The position numbers and the translations under genes are program-made. 32,298 bases of DNA from the NCBI GenBank assembly GCA_013215165.1, contig JABSRG010000047.1, positions 1 through 32,298 of the forward strand. The letters run 5' to 3'. The number at the start of each line of letters is the position of its first letter. The first letter of the stretch is position 1. This DNA comes from Opitutales bacterium (GTDB lineage Bacteria; Verrucomicrobiota; Verrucomicrobiia; Opitutales; JABSRG01). This document shows positions 10,101 through 22,800 of this stretch, one piece after another. The notes beneath the pieces are model-generated. The model had not been told where the DNA came from. It ran no database searches and saw nothing but the letters and a program-made list of their open reading frames with translations.

Positions 10101-12458
10101 GGTTTCAGGCCTATCGAACCCCATCATCCGTTGATCCAGCGTAGTTCTGCCGATGGCGAAGGCACCACCACCTATGCTGCAGATCTCAGACCCGATATTT
10201 GGCTCCTCGATGAACACCGCTTCGGTGACCAACGCGTCCTACCAGGCACCGCCTATTTGGATCTCTCGCTCGCCGCGTTCAAACAAACCGTTGGTACAAC
10301 ACTCCCTGTGTCGCTGAGCGATTTCACTCTTCTGCAGCGGTGCGTTATCGATGGGCAATCTCGCCGTACCCTCCTCACACGATTGACAGCAGAAAATGAG
10401 GGCTTTCGCATCACCATCTCATCTCAGGCGGTAAATGAGAAACAAAGTATAGATCACGCCCAGGGCTTCGTCCGCAATGGATCCGATAAAGCGGCTCAGC
10501 AACTCGACTTAGACGCGATTCAGAGCAATACAAAAGACTTTCTCATTCCTTTCAGCGAAGCAGCTCAGGCGGGGGACCGTGGACCACGTTGGCAATCACG
10601 ACGCAGTTTTGCTCATCATGTCGATGAGTGGTTCTCCGAGATTCAGCTTGATGAGCGCTACGAGGCCGACCTCCAAAGCTTTACACTGCATCCTGCACTC
10701 CTCGATGTCGCACTCGGCTCGACCCAAAAGGGTGATCTCTTTCTGCCTTTTTCCTACGGGAAGGTAGAGATTCATAACCCCCTTCCGAGTCGTTTCTTTA
10801 GCCACGTTCAGCGCGTTGAGAGCAAAACCGCCGACATGCGCAACTACCGCATCATGCTGATCGATTGCTTTGGCCGCGTGTGCATCACAATCGACGATTA
10901 CCAAACACGCAGATTCAAAAGCGAAATACCATACCCCGCCACTGCTCCAATAAAGACAGAGCAATTGGTCATTAAAAAACCCGGGCTCATCGAAAGCTTG
11001 AGCTGGGAATCTACAACACTGAACAAGCCTAAAGCAGGAGAGATCACCCTCGCAGTCGAAACCGCAGCTCTCAATTTCAAGGACGTCTTAAAAGCGCTCG
11101 GAACCCTGTCCACACCGGGAAGTGTCCCACAGATCGGTGACGAGTGCGCCGGAGTAATCGTGGCTGTGGGATCTGAGGACTCCCGTTACAAACCTGGAGA
11201 TAGAGTCATCGCTCAAGTCTCTCCCGCATTTCAACGCCACGTACTCGTTCCAGAATCTCGCATCCTACCCTGTCCAGCCAATCTACCCTGGAGCGAAGCT
11301 GGATCATTCTCCATCGCCGCACTCACAGCTTGGCACGCCCTTGTGAATAAGGGAAACCTACAGCCCGGCGACCGCGTTCTCATACAAGCGGCGACCGGAG
11401 GCGTCGGCCTCGCAGCTGTCCACGTCGCCCGTCACCTCGGAGCCGAGATTTTAGCCACTGCTGGCAGCGAAACGAAGCGCCAATCCCTGCGCGATTTGGA
11501 TATCGAGTTTGTCTATGATTCGCGGTCGACTGAGTTTGCCGAAAAAATCCTCGAAGACACGGACGGTGAAGGCGTCGATGTGGTGCTCAATTCGTTGGCA
11601 GGTGAATTCATCCCAGCAGGACTCTCCGTCCTGCGGCGATACGGGCGATTCCTCGAGTTGGGAAAACGCGATATCCTTGAAAACAAAACACTGGATATGC
11701 AGCCCTTCGACCGGAGCCTGTCCTTTATAGCTGCTAACTTGGAACCGGATCATCCACGTTTCCGCGAAACCTGGCACAAAGTGATCGATCTGCGCATGTC
11801 GGGTGCGTTGCCGGCCCTTCCCGTGCAATTTTTTCCAGCTGAAGAAACAGCAGACGCCTTTACCTTCATGGCCCGCGCACAACATATCGGTAAAATCGTG
11901 CTAGCAATTGGCGAGGCTGCTGCACGCGAATCCGGCCAAACCTTTGGACTTTCAGACGCCCAGGGACAAAAGGCTCTTCAGACCGCCGTAGATTTTTGCC
12001 TGCCTCAAGTCGCAGTATCGACCATCGATCTAGGAGCTCGGATCTCAGCACAAGCCGACGCCTACGCATCAATCCGCAAAGCAGTTTCCAAGGGTCCAAA
12101 AATCCGGACGGCCAAAGCGAAGACACCACGCAATCCTGCCGAAGCTCAGCGTGCCATTGCCGAAATCTGGAGGCAACTTCTCGGCATACAGGACATTAAC
12201 CCTGAGGATAATTTCTTCGAGATCGGCGGCGACTCCCTCATGGCGGTCCAAGCACTGAGCCTCATCAACGAAGCATTCGATGCGAATCGCGCTATCGCCG
12301 ATTTCTTCGCCACACCGACGATCCAAGGCCTGACCGGCCTGTTTGCACCGGCAGTATCTTCGGATTTCAGCCAACCTGATCAAAACGTTGATGACGAACT
12401 CACCCAGAGCCTGTCCCGCGCAGAGAAACGCAAAGCGAGGAGACAAAGAGGCCGATGA
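7101..12458 (+). CDS. Type I polyketide synthase module KS-KR-DH-ER-ACP without acyltransferase (PKS1)
   Basis: 1785 residues. The ketosynthase (about 12-437) has Cys185 in TACSTS, His321 in HGTGT and His360 in NLGH. Next comes a linker with both flanking regions of an AT domain (ending LPTYPFARTRHW), but no GHSxG and no AT core. A structural KR half follows, then the catalytic ketoreductase (TGGFGGMG near 814, Ser941, Tyr954, Asn958). A dehydratase follows (His1039 in EHRFGDQRVLPG, Asp1202 in HPALLDVAL), then an enoylreductase (about 1294-1600, GGVGLAAVH near 1432). The carrier domain has GGDSL with Ser1712. All catalytic residues I can see are intact, so the module should fully reduce the unit it adds, once loaded by an AT acting in trans. 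The order KR-DH-ER is not the usual DH-ER-KR. The C-terminus is a basic tail (EKRKARRQRGR), perhaps for docking to PKS2. Confidence 0.93.
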   Translation: MEPQDMQFSVPDNAVAVVGMAGRFPGANSIDALWANILNQRESIHQFSDEELLAAGIPHSTLLAKNYVKANGRLADYDKFDADFFGFTPAEATILDPQQRLLFEVAWTALEHAGYPPSATGVPTGVFAGVGANTYLLQNLLPNPSVGRTHGAFQLNVSSDKDFAATHLAYKLNLTGPAVSLQTACSTSLVAIHQAAQSLLAYQCDIALAGGSSITSPQETGYFFTEGGIASPDGHCRPFTAEANGTVRGSGTAMVVLKRLEEAIEDKDTIYATLLASAINNDGSDKVGFTAPSVRGQAEVIAMAQSLADIDPTTIGFIETHGTGTALGDPIEIEALISTYPEEFNPQSCALGAVKGNLGHLDAAAGVTGFIKATLALHHGIIPPNLHGGPSHEKIDFDATPFYLPESERPWPRQSTPRRAAVSSFGIGGTNAHAILEENTTTKKTFDSEPVATPQLFVISAKSDSALIQIRNDLAHHLKAHKELRLCDIAHTLQVGRAALPKRFFTVACDLDTLISALLLDAPSIIPDPPQEQPEPDALQTADRERALLDLGALWAWGKDIHWPYYPACETARRVALPTYPFARTRHWISAPHEPPVADSIPVTAPPESTLFYEPAWSIKDAQAQNLAAKNVWIIPSPSADIDAFRNHLIAKQWNIEVVPNIEALAGRLDIFSGQEAHLIICPDFSSPDATQVFVDQMSLAKLLGQKRPQEKSYVHWISHGGFSIRDEAIEHPKAALILGLATVLSQEMPQIQSRLIDLDQWDAEAILTEITDLTVNPDRLVCRRSGERYTRWFRPIESLQQGTAFKQNGTYWITGGFGGMGRAFTRMLIKEFGCIVYLTGRSDLSVEQAAVLEEMGGQAHYIKADVCSEAALSAAYEHIINHSDRLDGVIHAAGIAGGSILLNKSAEEAARVLAPKTTGTEILGRLIPRDSQTHLILCSSVSALQGAFGQADYCAANAYLDSWAESEKARGRKHVVSINWDGWTESGMAVRAGLDLARSGFRPIEPHHPLIQRSSADGEGTTTYAADLRPDIWLLDEHRFGDQRVLPGTAYLDLSLAAFKQTVGTTLPVSLSDFTLLQRCVIDGQSRRTLLTRLTAENEGFRITISSQAVNEKQSIDHAQGFVRNGSDKAAQQLDLDAIQSNTKDFLIPFSEAAQAGDRGPRWQSRRSFAHHVDEWFSEIQLDERYEADLQSFTLHPALLDVALGSTQKGDLFLPFSYGKVEIHNPLPSRFFSHVQRVESKTADMRNYRIMLIDCFGRVCITIDDYQTRRFKSEIPYPATAPIKTEQLVIKKPGLIESLSWESTTLNKPKAGEITLAVETAALNFKDVLKALGTLSTPGSVPQIGDECAGVIVAVGSEDSRYKPGDRVIAQVSPAFQRHVLVPESRILPCPANLPWSEAGSFSIAALTAWHALVNKGNLQPGDRVLIQAATGGVGLAAVHVARHLGAEILATAGSETKRQSLRDLDIEFVYDSRSTEFAEKILEDTDGEGVDVVLNSLAGEFIPAGLSVLRRYGRFLELGKRDILENKTLDMQPFDRSLSFIAANLEPDHPRFRETWHKVIDLRMSGALPALPVQFFPAEETADAFTFMARAQHIGKIVLAIGEAAARESGQTFGLSDAQGQKALQTAVDFCLPQVAVSTIDLGARISAQADAYASIRKAVSKGPKIRTAKAKTPRNPAEAQRAIAEIWRQLLGIQDINPEDNFFEIGGDSLMAVQALSLINEAFDANRAIADFFATPTIQGLTGLFAPAVSSDFSQPDQNVDDELTQSLSRAEKRKARRQRGR

Positions 12459-12478
12459 GCGAATACCCAACTCGTGGT

Positions 12479-12498
12479 CGCTCCGCTCTTTCGGGGCG
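12479..12498 (+). other. Short hairpin in the PKS1-PKS2 spacer
   Basis: CGCTCCG (12479-12485) can pair with CGGGGCG (12492-12498) around the loop CTCTTT, with one G-U pair. A second possible stem lies downstream (GCGATC 12553-12558 with GATCGC 12567-12572). Neither is followed by a T-run, so intrinsic termination is unlikely. They may modulate expression or be chance. The 148-base spacer holds no gene that I can see. Confidence 0.25.
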
Positions 12499-12606
12499 CT
12501 GGCTAACAGATAGTTCCGGTTCGTATCCAGAAAGACAGTCGAATAACACCTCGCGATCACTTTTGCGATCGCCCTACCAAGGCTCGCAAACCACCTATTC
12601 TGATCA

Positions 12607-15600
12607 ATGGATCACAACGATAACGCCATAGCTGTAATCGGTATGGCCGGGCGCTTTCCCGGTGCACCCAATGTGGATGTCTTCTATGAAAATCTCTGCA
12701 AGGGAATCGAGGGGATCAGTTTCTTCGATGAAGGGACCATGCTCGCTGCCGGGATCGATGTCGATACCCTCAGGAGACCCGATTTCGTCTCCGCTAAACC
12801 CGGCATTCCGAACATTGATCAATTCGATGCCGGTTATTTCGGAATCAACCCATCGGAAACGATCCAGATGGATCCCCAGCACCGTATTTTTCTCGAATGC
12901 TGTGTGACTGCCCTCAACGACGCCAATATAGACCCAGCACGAACCAATGCCTCCATCGGTCTGTTCGGCGGCTGCGGAGTCAGCACCTATTGGAATCAGG
13001 TTAATGCCGCAGCGGTCTCATCAGGTCTATGGAGTGCTACTGCCCAGGCAGCTTTTGGAAATATCCAGGACTACCTGTGCACACGTGTAGCTTAAAAACT
13101 TAATCTCAAGGGGCCTGCATACACCGTTCAGTCAGCTTGCTCCGCATCACTGCTCGCCATCCACCTAGCTTGTCAGCACCTAATCAATTTTGAATGCGAT
13201 GTCGCTCTCGCGGGCGGTATCACCGTTACCGTTCCAGAAGTAAGCGGTTATTTCTATCAAGAGGATGGAATCGTCTCTCCCGACGGGCATTGCCGCCCCT
13301 TCGATGCCCGGGCAGCCGGAACCATCTTTGGTAGTGGCGCAGGCGTGGTCGTCTTAAAGCGTCTGGAGGATGCAATTGCGGATGGTGACATCATCGACGC
13401 TGTTGTCCTCGGATCAGCGATCAATAATGATGGTTCGGTTAAAGCGGCCTACTCGGCACCAAGCGTTTCTGGACAAGCTCGAGTGATCACCGAAGCTCTA
13501 GCCGCCGCCGAAGTATCTGCTGACACCATTCGCTACGTCGAGGCACACGGTACGGCGACACCGATCGGCGATCCAATCGAAGTCAGCGCGCTGACACGAG
13601 CCTACCGACTCCAGACTCAGGAGACAGGTTATTGCGCGCTTGGTTCGGTAAAGAGTAATGTCGGACACCTCGATACAGCCGCAGGCGTCACCGGCTTCAT
13701 CAAGACCGTTCTCAGCGTTAAACATGGGAAGCTCTTTCCTACCCTACATTTCCAAGAGCCAAACCCAAAAATAGACTTTGCAAACAGTCCCTTCTTTGTC
13801 TCCAACAAACTGTTAGACTGGCCGACTCACAGCCATCCTCGGCGTGCTGCAAATAGCAGCTTCGGTGTCGGCGGTACAAATGTGCACGCCATTATCGAAG
13901 CGGCTCCCCGGCGCCCTGAGCCGACTCCGACTGAAGATCGCGCCTACGTCGTCACTGCGTCAGCAAAGGACTTTGATGCATTGGATGAATCCTTGGCGAA
14001 TCTAGCTGATTATCTCGACGCCCATAGCGACACCCAGGTCTCCGCGCTGGCGCACAGCCTAAGCCAGGGACGCCCTATCTTTCAGGAACGTTTTGCAGCC
14101 ATCATTCAAAACAATGACCTGGAAAACCTGATTGCGACACTCGACGAGGAAGAAGGCACAGAATCCTTTACTGCTACCGCTCCTGCCATGGAGCCGCGAG
14201 CCGTCTTCCTCTTCCCCGGACAAGGAGCACAATACCTAAATATGGGGCGCGGGCTCTATGACACTGAACCGGTATTCCGCGAATATTTCGATGACTGTCG
14301 CAACCGACTGCAAACGCACATCGGCAGTGATATACGCTCCATCATCTTTGTTGAAAACGCCTCTCCAGAAGCTGAATCGACCCTGACCTCGACGCGGTGG
14401 ACCCAGCCCGCACTTTTTATCATTAGCTACAGTCTCGCAAGAACCCTGATGACCTGGGGCATCCATCCCGGAGCGATGATAGGCCACAGCGTGGGTGAAT
14501 ATGTTGCTGCGTGCATCTCAGGTGTTATGAGCCTGGACGATGCGCTGCTCTTGGTCTCCGAGCGTGGGGCACTCACCGCCGAGCTACCGAGCGGTAGCAT
14601 GCTCGCCGTTCATGCTCCTGCTGAGCAGATCAAAGCCAAGCTTCAAGGTGACCTTTCTCTTGCTCTTGTGAATAGCCCGAGATCCTGCGTCATTGCGGGA
14701 ACGGAAGAGGCTATAGGCGATTTCCAACAGACTCTACAAGCTGAGGATTTTCGCTGCAGAGTCCTCGACACCTCACACGCGTTCCACTCCCACATGATGG
14801 AACCCATGCAGGCAGCCTTCAAACGGGTTCTGGAGCGCTGTAGCCTAAACACACCGCAGATTCCTTTTATCTCGAACCTTACAGGAACGTGGATTCGCGA
14901 TGAAGAAGCCACATCGGTCGACTATTGGCTACGCCAGGTTCGGAGAACCGTTCTATTCTCAGACGGCTTGAGCGAACTACTAAGAGAGGAGAATCAAATT
15001 CTCTTCGAAGTCGGCCCTGGGCAGACGTTAGCGTCTCTTTGTCGCCAGCAGGAAGCTACACAAATACCTCGAATCATCCAGCTGCTTCCGGATAGCCGTT
15101 CGTCCACATCTGCCCGCGACCTCATGCTCAAAGGCTTAGCGCAGGCTTGGGTCTCAGGGGCACCAGGGCTCTGGAATGCCCTGCAATCCTCTGAAGGCGC
15201 CTCGAGCTTACGCCTACCCGCCTACCCATTTCAGCGGCATAAATATTGGATAGACGCTCCCGAGACTCCTGACGCGGGCGTGTCAGCCCCGAACGCAGTG
15301 CCACACAAGCGCTCTAACGTAGGCGATTGGTTTTATTTACCCAGCTCGAAGCAAATACCCGTCATCAAAACTCGAAAGCTAAACAACTCAGTCGTCCTAC
15401 TCGGGGATGAGGTCGAAGAGGTGGCAAAAACACTTTCAAGCTCAGGGGCTGTGGTGAACCTAAACGATTTCACGGGTGTAAAAGAAACCACTGTCGTCGA
15501 CCTGCGCCCCCTCGAACAGTCAGACAAGGACGGCCTCGAGGCTATCATTCAAACAGTCCAAAGTCATGCCGACGCAATTGCAGAAATCATTTTAGTATGC

Positions 15601-16842
15601 CCCCAGAAAAGCGCGCTGATCGATGGCCCACTGAAGGTCATTAGCCAAGAGTTTCCCACCATTTGCACTTCCAGACTTATCTACGACAAAAGTGATCGGG
15701 ATCAACCGAGCCTAGTAGAGGCGATCTACACAACGCTAACCATCGATCCGCAACCAGAAGTATCATTCACAAATGGTGCTTTAACCATCCCAGATTTTTT
15801 CCAAACACGCCCACCTCTTGACGCTATCAAAATCGTTCAAGGAGAGACCATACTCGTAACCGGAGGTCTCGGTGGCGTCAGCCTTGCCCTGGCCGAGGCA
15901 ATCAGCGAATTGCAACCGAAGGTGCACCTTGTCCTAGCCAGTCGATCAGGGATGGTATTGAAGGCTACAGCTCAAGAAGTGATTGAGCGACTTGAGAGCC
16001 GGGGCACTCAAGTATCCATAGAGGCATTAGATATAAACAACGCTGCAGCAGTCAGTGCGCTGATTGCAAAACTCGAAAACCTCTCGGGGGTCATTCACGC
16101 TGCAGGTATTCCGGGCGGCAAGATCATAGCGCGACATGAGCCAGGCTCCTGCGATCCGGTACTTGCTCCCAAAGTTGAAGGCACCCGCAATCTACTTGCT
16201 GCACTCGAAGGAAGAGATCTCAAATTTTGTGTGCTCTGCTCATCTCTAGCGGCGATGACTGGAGGCGTCGGCCAAACGGATTACACCGCTGCCAATGCCT
16301 ACCTTGATGTTACAGCTCGGAGCCACGATGGGGATCGCCGGCGGATAATATCATTGAACTGGGATGCCTGGCGCAATCTCGGCATGACCCAGTCTGAAGG
16401 CACTTCTGAGCTCCGCGATCAGATCGCCATAAAACGTGAAGAAGGGAAAGAAGCTTTCAAACTGGCCCTGCGCTTTGATCAGCCTCAAATCATCATTTCG
16501 ACCATCGATCTTGCCAGCCGTCTTAAACCCACAGTGACTAAAGATGCAGCCTATGCCGACAAAGACCAATCAGCTCGACAGTGCCACCCACGCCCAGCCC
16601 TCAATGTCGATTTTGTAACACCAAACACCCCTACCGAAGCGTATTTCGCTGAGGTGTTCGCTGATATTCTTGCTATCGATCGCGTAGGTACTCGTGACAA
16701 TTTTTTCGAGTTAGGCGGAGATTCCCTGAGCGCGCTTGAACTGACCGCGAAGCTTAAATCGGATAAAGGCTGGAGTCTGTCTATCACCCAACTGTATCAA
16801 TCGCCTACTATCGCCGCGCTTTCCAAAATTTCGTTCAGTTAA
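12607..16842 (+). pseudogene. Type I polyketide synthase module KS-AT-KR-ACP with an in-frame TAA in the ketosynthase (PKS2)
   Basis: Read through, this is a single module of 1411 codons. The KS has Cys178 in SACSAS, His314 in HGTAT and His354 in NVGH. The acyltransferase has Ser628 in GHSVG and HAFH near 724, a malonyl-CoA pattern. The ketoreductase has TGGLGG, a Ser-Tyr-Asn set with Tyr1226, and HAAGIPGG where B-type enzymes have LDD. The carrier domain has GGDSL with Ser1373. There is no DH or ER, so the unit would keep a beta-hydroxyl. TAA at 13093-13095 (codon 163) sits where both sister modules have Tyr in AYKLNL or SYKLNL, so TAC/TAT to TAA is the simplest origin. The frame is unchanged on both sides and both parts are typical KS sequence. 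As written, the first product would be a 162-residue fragment without the active-site Cys. The next gene starts six bases after the TAA stop. Confidence 0.9.
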
Positions 16843-16848
16843 TTATCC

Positions 16849-19800
16849 ATGAAACCCGCACCTGACCTCGACGCAGATATCGCAATTATCGGTTGGAAAC
16901 TCCGCTTTCCAGGAGCCGAATCCACCGAGGAGTTTTGGCAGAATCTCCGCAACGGAGTAGAATCTATCCACCGCTTCACTGACGAAGAGTTGATCGCCGA
17001 AGGATTCAGCCAGGCAGACCTCGATCAACCCAATTTCGTGAAAGCGACGCCCATTTTGCCAGATGTCGAGCAGTTTGATGCAGAGTTCTTTGGATTCAGC
17101 CCACGCGACGCAGAAATCATCGATCCACAGTTTCGTATCTTCCTGGAATTATCCTGGGCCGCATTGGAAGACGCCGGTTATGATCCAGAAAGCTTTGATG
17201 GGCGCATTGGGGTGTTCGGTGGAGCCAACATCTCTCGCTACTACATGCACCACCTCATGCCCGCATCACAAGCGGGGATGGTCGACGGCGGCATGATGAC
17301 CCAGTGTTTCAATGACAAGGACACGCTCTGCACCCTAGTCTCCTATAAGCTCAACCTTAAGGGTCCAAGCGTGAACGTGCAGTCATTCTGCTCAACCTCC
17401 TTAGTCGCAGTCCACCTGGGATGCCAAAGCCTACGCCTCGGCGAATCTGAAATGGTCCTCGCAGGCGGAACGAACTTAAATAGCCGCAGCGCCAACGGTT
17501 ATGTGTCCAACGAGGGCGATATCGTCTCTTCAGACGGCAGTTGCCGCACCTTCGACAAAGATGGTTCCGGTACAGTCTTTGGCAGTGGCGCCGGTATTGC
17601 CGTCCTCAAACTTCTCAAAGATGCGCAGCGTGACGGCGATACAATCCACGGAATCATAAAAGGATCCACTCTCAATAATGATGGTTCCTCTAAGGCCGGC
17701 TACACAGCCCCGAGCGTCGATGGTCAACGTGAGGCTGTCAAACAAGCCCTAGCCAATGCAGATGTCCATCCCGAGAGCATCTCCTATGTCGAGGCGCACG
17801 GCACAGCCACACACATCGGCGACCCCATTGAGGTCGAGGCACTCACGCAAGCTTACCGCACCTACACCGACAAAAAGGGCTGGTGCGCTATCGGCTCAGT
17901 TAAAACGAATATGGGCCATCTCGACCGCGCGGCAGGTATGCCCAGTTTGCTCAAGGTCGTTCTCGCGGCGAAGAACAAAGTGATTCCACCCAATGTAAAT
18001 TTCCAGGAAGCAAATCCTGAAATCGATTTCCCTAATAGCCCTTTTTATCCAGCCGGAAAATTGCAGGCCTGGGAGCCGAAAGACGGCCATCCTCGCCGTG
18101 CAGGTATCAGTGCCTTGGGTTTTGGTGGAACGAACGCTCATGTCATCGTCGAGGAAGCTCCTGCAGAAACACAGCGAGAGCCAGAGTCGCCAGAACAATT
18201 CCAGATGGTTTTTCTATCCGCTCGCACGGAAACCGCCCTGTCGCAGATTCAGTCAAACCTCGCCCGTCACATCCAGAAAAACAGCGACCTACGCTTCGAC
18301 GATCTCGCTTGGACGCTCCAAGTAAGTCGACGCGCATTTCCACAGCGCACCGCTATTGTGTGTCGCAACAAAGAGGATGCACTCGATGCACTCGAAGGGA
18401 GCAAGCCCGAACTGACTCTGCTTCAAGCAGATCGGGTCAGTGGTAAAGAAAACGTGGTTTTCATGTTTTCCGGCCAGGGCTCCCAATACGTCAACATGGG
18501 CAAAGATTTGTACGCGACTGAGACCGTATTTCAGGCCGCGATCGATCAATGCGCCGAACTACTCAACAAAGAGTTGGAGAAAGATTTACGCAGTTACCTC
18601 TACCCGGAAATAGGAGAAGAGGCCATTGCCGCAGAAGCACTCAAACAAACCGCCATCACCCAACCCACATTATTCGCGGTTGAATACGCGATGGCTCGGT
18701 TGCTCGCATCTTGGGGTATTGAGCCTGATGCGATGATCGGCCATAGCATTGGCGAATATGTTGCAGCACATTTGGCGGGTGTGTTTTCGCTAGAAGACGG
18801 GCTTAAGCTGGTGGCAGCACGAGGTCGACTCATGCAAAGTTGCAAACCGGGCGACATGCTCGCCCTCGGTATCGGTGCGGAGGACGCAAAGAAATGTGTC
18901 AGTGACACAGTCAACCTTGCCGCCGCTAATGCCCTTGATCTCAGCGTATTGTCAGGCGATGCAAAAAGCATTGCCGAAGTCGCCGAGAAACTCGAAGTAG
19001 AGGGCATATTGGCCCGCAAGTTAGAGACCTCGCACGCCTTCCATTCCTTCATGATGGATCCAATCCTCGAAGCCTTTAAGGCTGTCGTTGCCGGTATCGA
19101 CCTAAACGCCCCGCAAAAGAAGTATATCTCTAACGTCAGCGGCACTTGGATCAAAGCTGAGCAAGCCACCGATCCTGAGTATTACGCTCAACATCTGCGT
19201 GGCACAGTCCAGTTTGCCCCCGGAGCCATTACAGTAGCCGAAGCTCAAAACACCCGATTCGTTGAGGTGGGGCCCGGCAAGACACTCGCGACTTTTACCG
19301 ACCGCTCGCGCCTTCTACCCGGCGCCCGTAAAGCCGTGCCGACGATGCGCCATCCCAAAGATACGGAAAACGATGCGCAGGTTTTCCATCGCGCATTGGC
19401 GAGCTTATGGGTCAACGGAGCCGATGTAGACGCTGAACAGCGCCCACAATCGAAGCGCGCCCGTAGAGTCTCCCTGCCGACCTACCCCTTTGAGCGCACA
19501 GAATTCTGGGTGGATCGTCCCGAGATCTCTGTAAGCGCTCCAGCAGCAACCCAAGCTCAGGATAAGAAAAAAGAACAGATTGCGGAATGGTTGTATACAC
19601 CCACATGGAAGCCTGCTGACACACCACCTTGGTCTCATGAACTCCCAACTGACGGAGCCAACTGGCTTCTCCTTGTCGACAAGATCGAGGCCCATGCTCA
19701 GCCAGTAAACGCTTTGTCTACCGGAGAGAACATTCCGGCAGTGGTATACCCTGGAGAGGTTTTTAAACAGATCGACACAGCCGCCTTCGAAGTGCCTGCC

Positions 19801-22800
19801 AAAGACCCCAAGGCATTCGAGGAATTACTTAAGGCTCTGAAAGAATCAGGCCGGAGCCCGAGCAAGGTTGTTTACGCATGGACTGTGTTATCTGGCGAAT
19901 CTGAGGAAAAAATGAACCTCGATGCGTCGTTCTTTGCCCCCCTATTCCTCTGCCAAGCGCTTGGAGGTTCAGGACTCACGACTCCGGTAGATGTCGCACT
20001 CCTAACCGACAGCCTACAACAGATAAAAAACGAAGCTACCAAAGCCCCAATCCGGGCTACAGTCTCGGGGATAGCAAAAGTTGTAGGCAAAGAAAATCCC
20101 ATGATCCGCACGCGTCATATCGACGTGTTGCTTGAACCCAGCGATGACTGGATCCCCGCGCTGTTTTCAGAATTCAAATCCGATGATGGGGCTTCCATTA
20201 TTGCGTGGCGTGGCAAGCAGCGCTGGCTCCAGCACTATGCACCGACGCCAAATCTCGAGGCGGCTGATGCGCAGCTGATGCAGAAAGGCGGGACTTATAT
20301 CATAACCGGGGGTTTCGGTGGGTTGGGCAAGACTGTAGCGAACCACCTCGCGAAGCATTATCAGGCAAACATCATCCTCACTACGCGCAGTCCCCTCCCG
20401 CCGGTTGGCACCTGGGACGATTACCTCCGCGACAACGGCCCAACAGACTCGGCTTCAATCAAGATGAAGTTTGTCCGCCGCCTCGAAAAATATGGGGCCA
20501 AAGCACGCGCAGCTTCCGCGAATGCGACTGATGTCGAACAAATGAAGGCAATGGTTGCTGAAGCTGTTGCACAATTTGGCAGCATCGACGGGGTGTTTCA
20601 TACAGCGGGTCTCCCTGGAGGCGGGATTGCTCAAGTCAAAGAACGTGCAGTCGCCGAGAAAGTACTCAGACCCAAGATCGAAGGTACCCGCGTCCTAGAC
20701 ATCGCTCTTGAGGGACAAAATCCAAAATTTGTTATGCTTTTCTCCTCGGTCGCCTCAGTCATCGGACCGTTTGGACAAGTCGACTACGCTGCGGCAAACA
20801 GCTTTTTAGACCACTATGCCCGTTATAAAAACGACCGATCCTCGACTTTTTGGACCGCGACCAATTGGGACGATTGGGCTGAGGTCGGTATGGCCGTCGA
20901 GACTTCGTTCGACCTGGGCGTGCAGAATGCCCAAATCGCTGCGAGGACAGAGACGCTCGAACACCCGCTCTTCTCCGAGGTCGAAATCGAAGGTGACCAA
21001 CGGACCTACAAGGCCAGCATAGACGCCGACAAAGATTGGGTCGTCTATGAGCACTTGCTGTTTGAAAAACCCACGATGCCCGGTAGCGCCTATCTCGAGT
21101 ATGCCCGCGCTGCCTATGCTCACGCTACCGGCGACGCCAGCCCTACCCTCCGGGACATTTTTATACTCAATACCTTCCCGGTCGAACGCGGCACACAGCG
21201 CGACCTCTTCGTTAATATCGAAAAGAGCGATGGTGCGTGGAGTTTTTCCATTACCAGCATCACCGATGGAGTGCCTGCCGAACACGCCATCGGGAAAATG
21301 GGCCCACTCGACTGCACGGGACAGCACGACATCGATGTTAGCCATCTCAAGGAAAGACTCACAGTTGAACAGCGCGCTGGTTACGCTGACGACGATTTCT
21401 CATTCATCCGAGGCGGCGTCCATCTGGAACTCGGCCCACGCTGGCATAACACCCGTTACATGTGGCGCAGCGAGAAGCTCTATCTTGGTCAACATCGACT
21501 GCACACGTCTATCCATGACGATGTGAAGGCCTTCCCACTCCATCCGGGATACACTGACTTCACCACCCTGTTTCCCTTTGCCCCAGAAGGGGCGTATGTG
21601 CTCTTTTCCTACCGTGCTATTCATGCATTTGCTCCCCTCCAGCCGGAGATCTTTATTCTAGCGGAGGTATTGGATGATCTGAAGTCGGGCAATGATACCC
21701 TGCGCTTCAATGCGACCTTTGTAGACAAAGATGGCAAGGTACTGCTTTACATCGATGAACTTACACTACGCCGAGTCGACAATGTGGCGCGCCCAGAGAC
21801 TGCACAAGCTCAAGGCCCAATGACCCTCACACTCGAAAAGCCCGGCATCCTCGACTCGCTTAAAATGACTCCAGTCGAGCACAAGGCACTTCCTGATGAC
21901 TTTATTCGAGTGGAAGTCGCGGCGTCTGGACTTAATTTCCGTGATGTCCTCCGCGGCCTTGGGATGCTGTCTGATGACCATGACATGGGGGCCGATTCGG
22001 TCGGCTTCGGCACTGAATGCGCCGGAATAATTACTGAAGTCGGCGGCAAGGTAAAACAGTTCAACGTCGGCGACGAGGTATTGGGATTGTCTACATTTGG
22101 TTTCAGCACCGAACTGACCATTCCTGAAGTCGCAGCAGCCTCGATTCCTGAAGGGATTGGCTTTGAGGAAGCATCTGGCATCCCACTAGTATTCCTCACG
22201 GTTCACCATGGCTTGCACAAATTGGCCAAACTACAAAAGGGAGAACGCGTCCTCGTCCACGCCGCTGCCGGAGGAATCGGACTCGCAGCCATACAATATG
22301 CGCAGGCCGTGGGAGCCGAAATTTTTGCCACCGCTGGCAGTACCAAAAAGCAAGCCTTCCTGCGCGAATTAGGGGTCGAACACATCACAACATCCAGAGA
22401 CCTGAGCTTCGCTGATGACATCCTAAAATGGACTAATGGCGAGGGTGTAGATGTGGTACTCAATGCCCTCGCTGGCGACTTTTTAACGAAGAGTATGGAG
22501 GTCCTCCGCCCCTTCGGACGATTTATAGAAATCGGTGCGAGAGACATTTATTCCAACACCCAAATCGGTCTTCTCCCCTTCTCTAAAAACCTTACCTTCT
22601 CGGCCTTCGATCTAGGGCAAGTTTCAACACGTCAGCCTGATTATTTAAGTGAATTGCTTAATGAAGTCATGCAATGGTTCGAAGCGGGTAAATACACGCC
22701 TCTACCCACCGAAGTCTTTGCTCACAATGAGATCGTCGCAGCATTCCAACACATGGCTGCTGCCAAGCATATTGGAAAGGTCGTTGTTGCACACCAAAAC

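Noticed and set aside
12069-12560. A 163-codon minus-strand frame across the end of PKS1
   Set aside because: It is antisense to the conserved ACP and ER-ACP linker of PKS1; its composition reflects the codon structure of the real gene.
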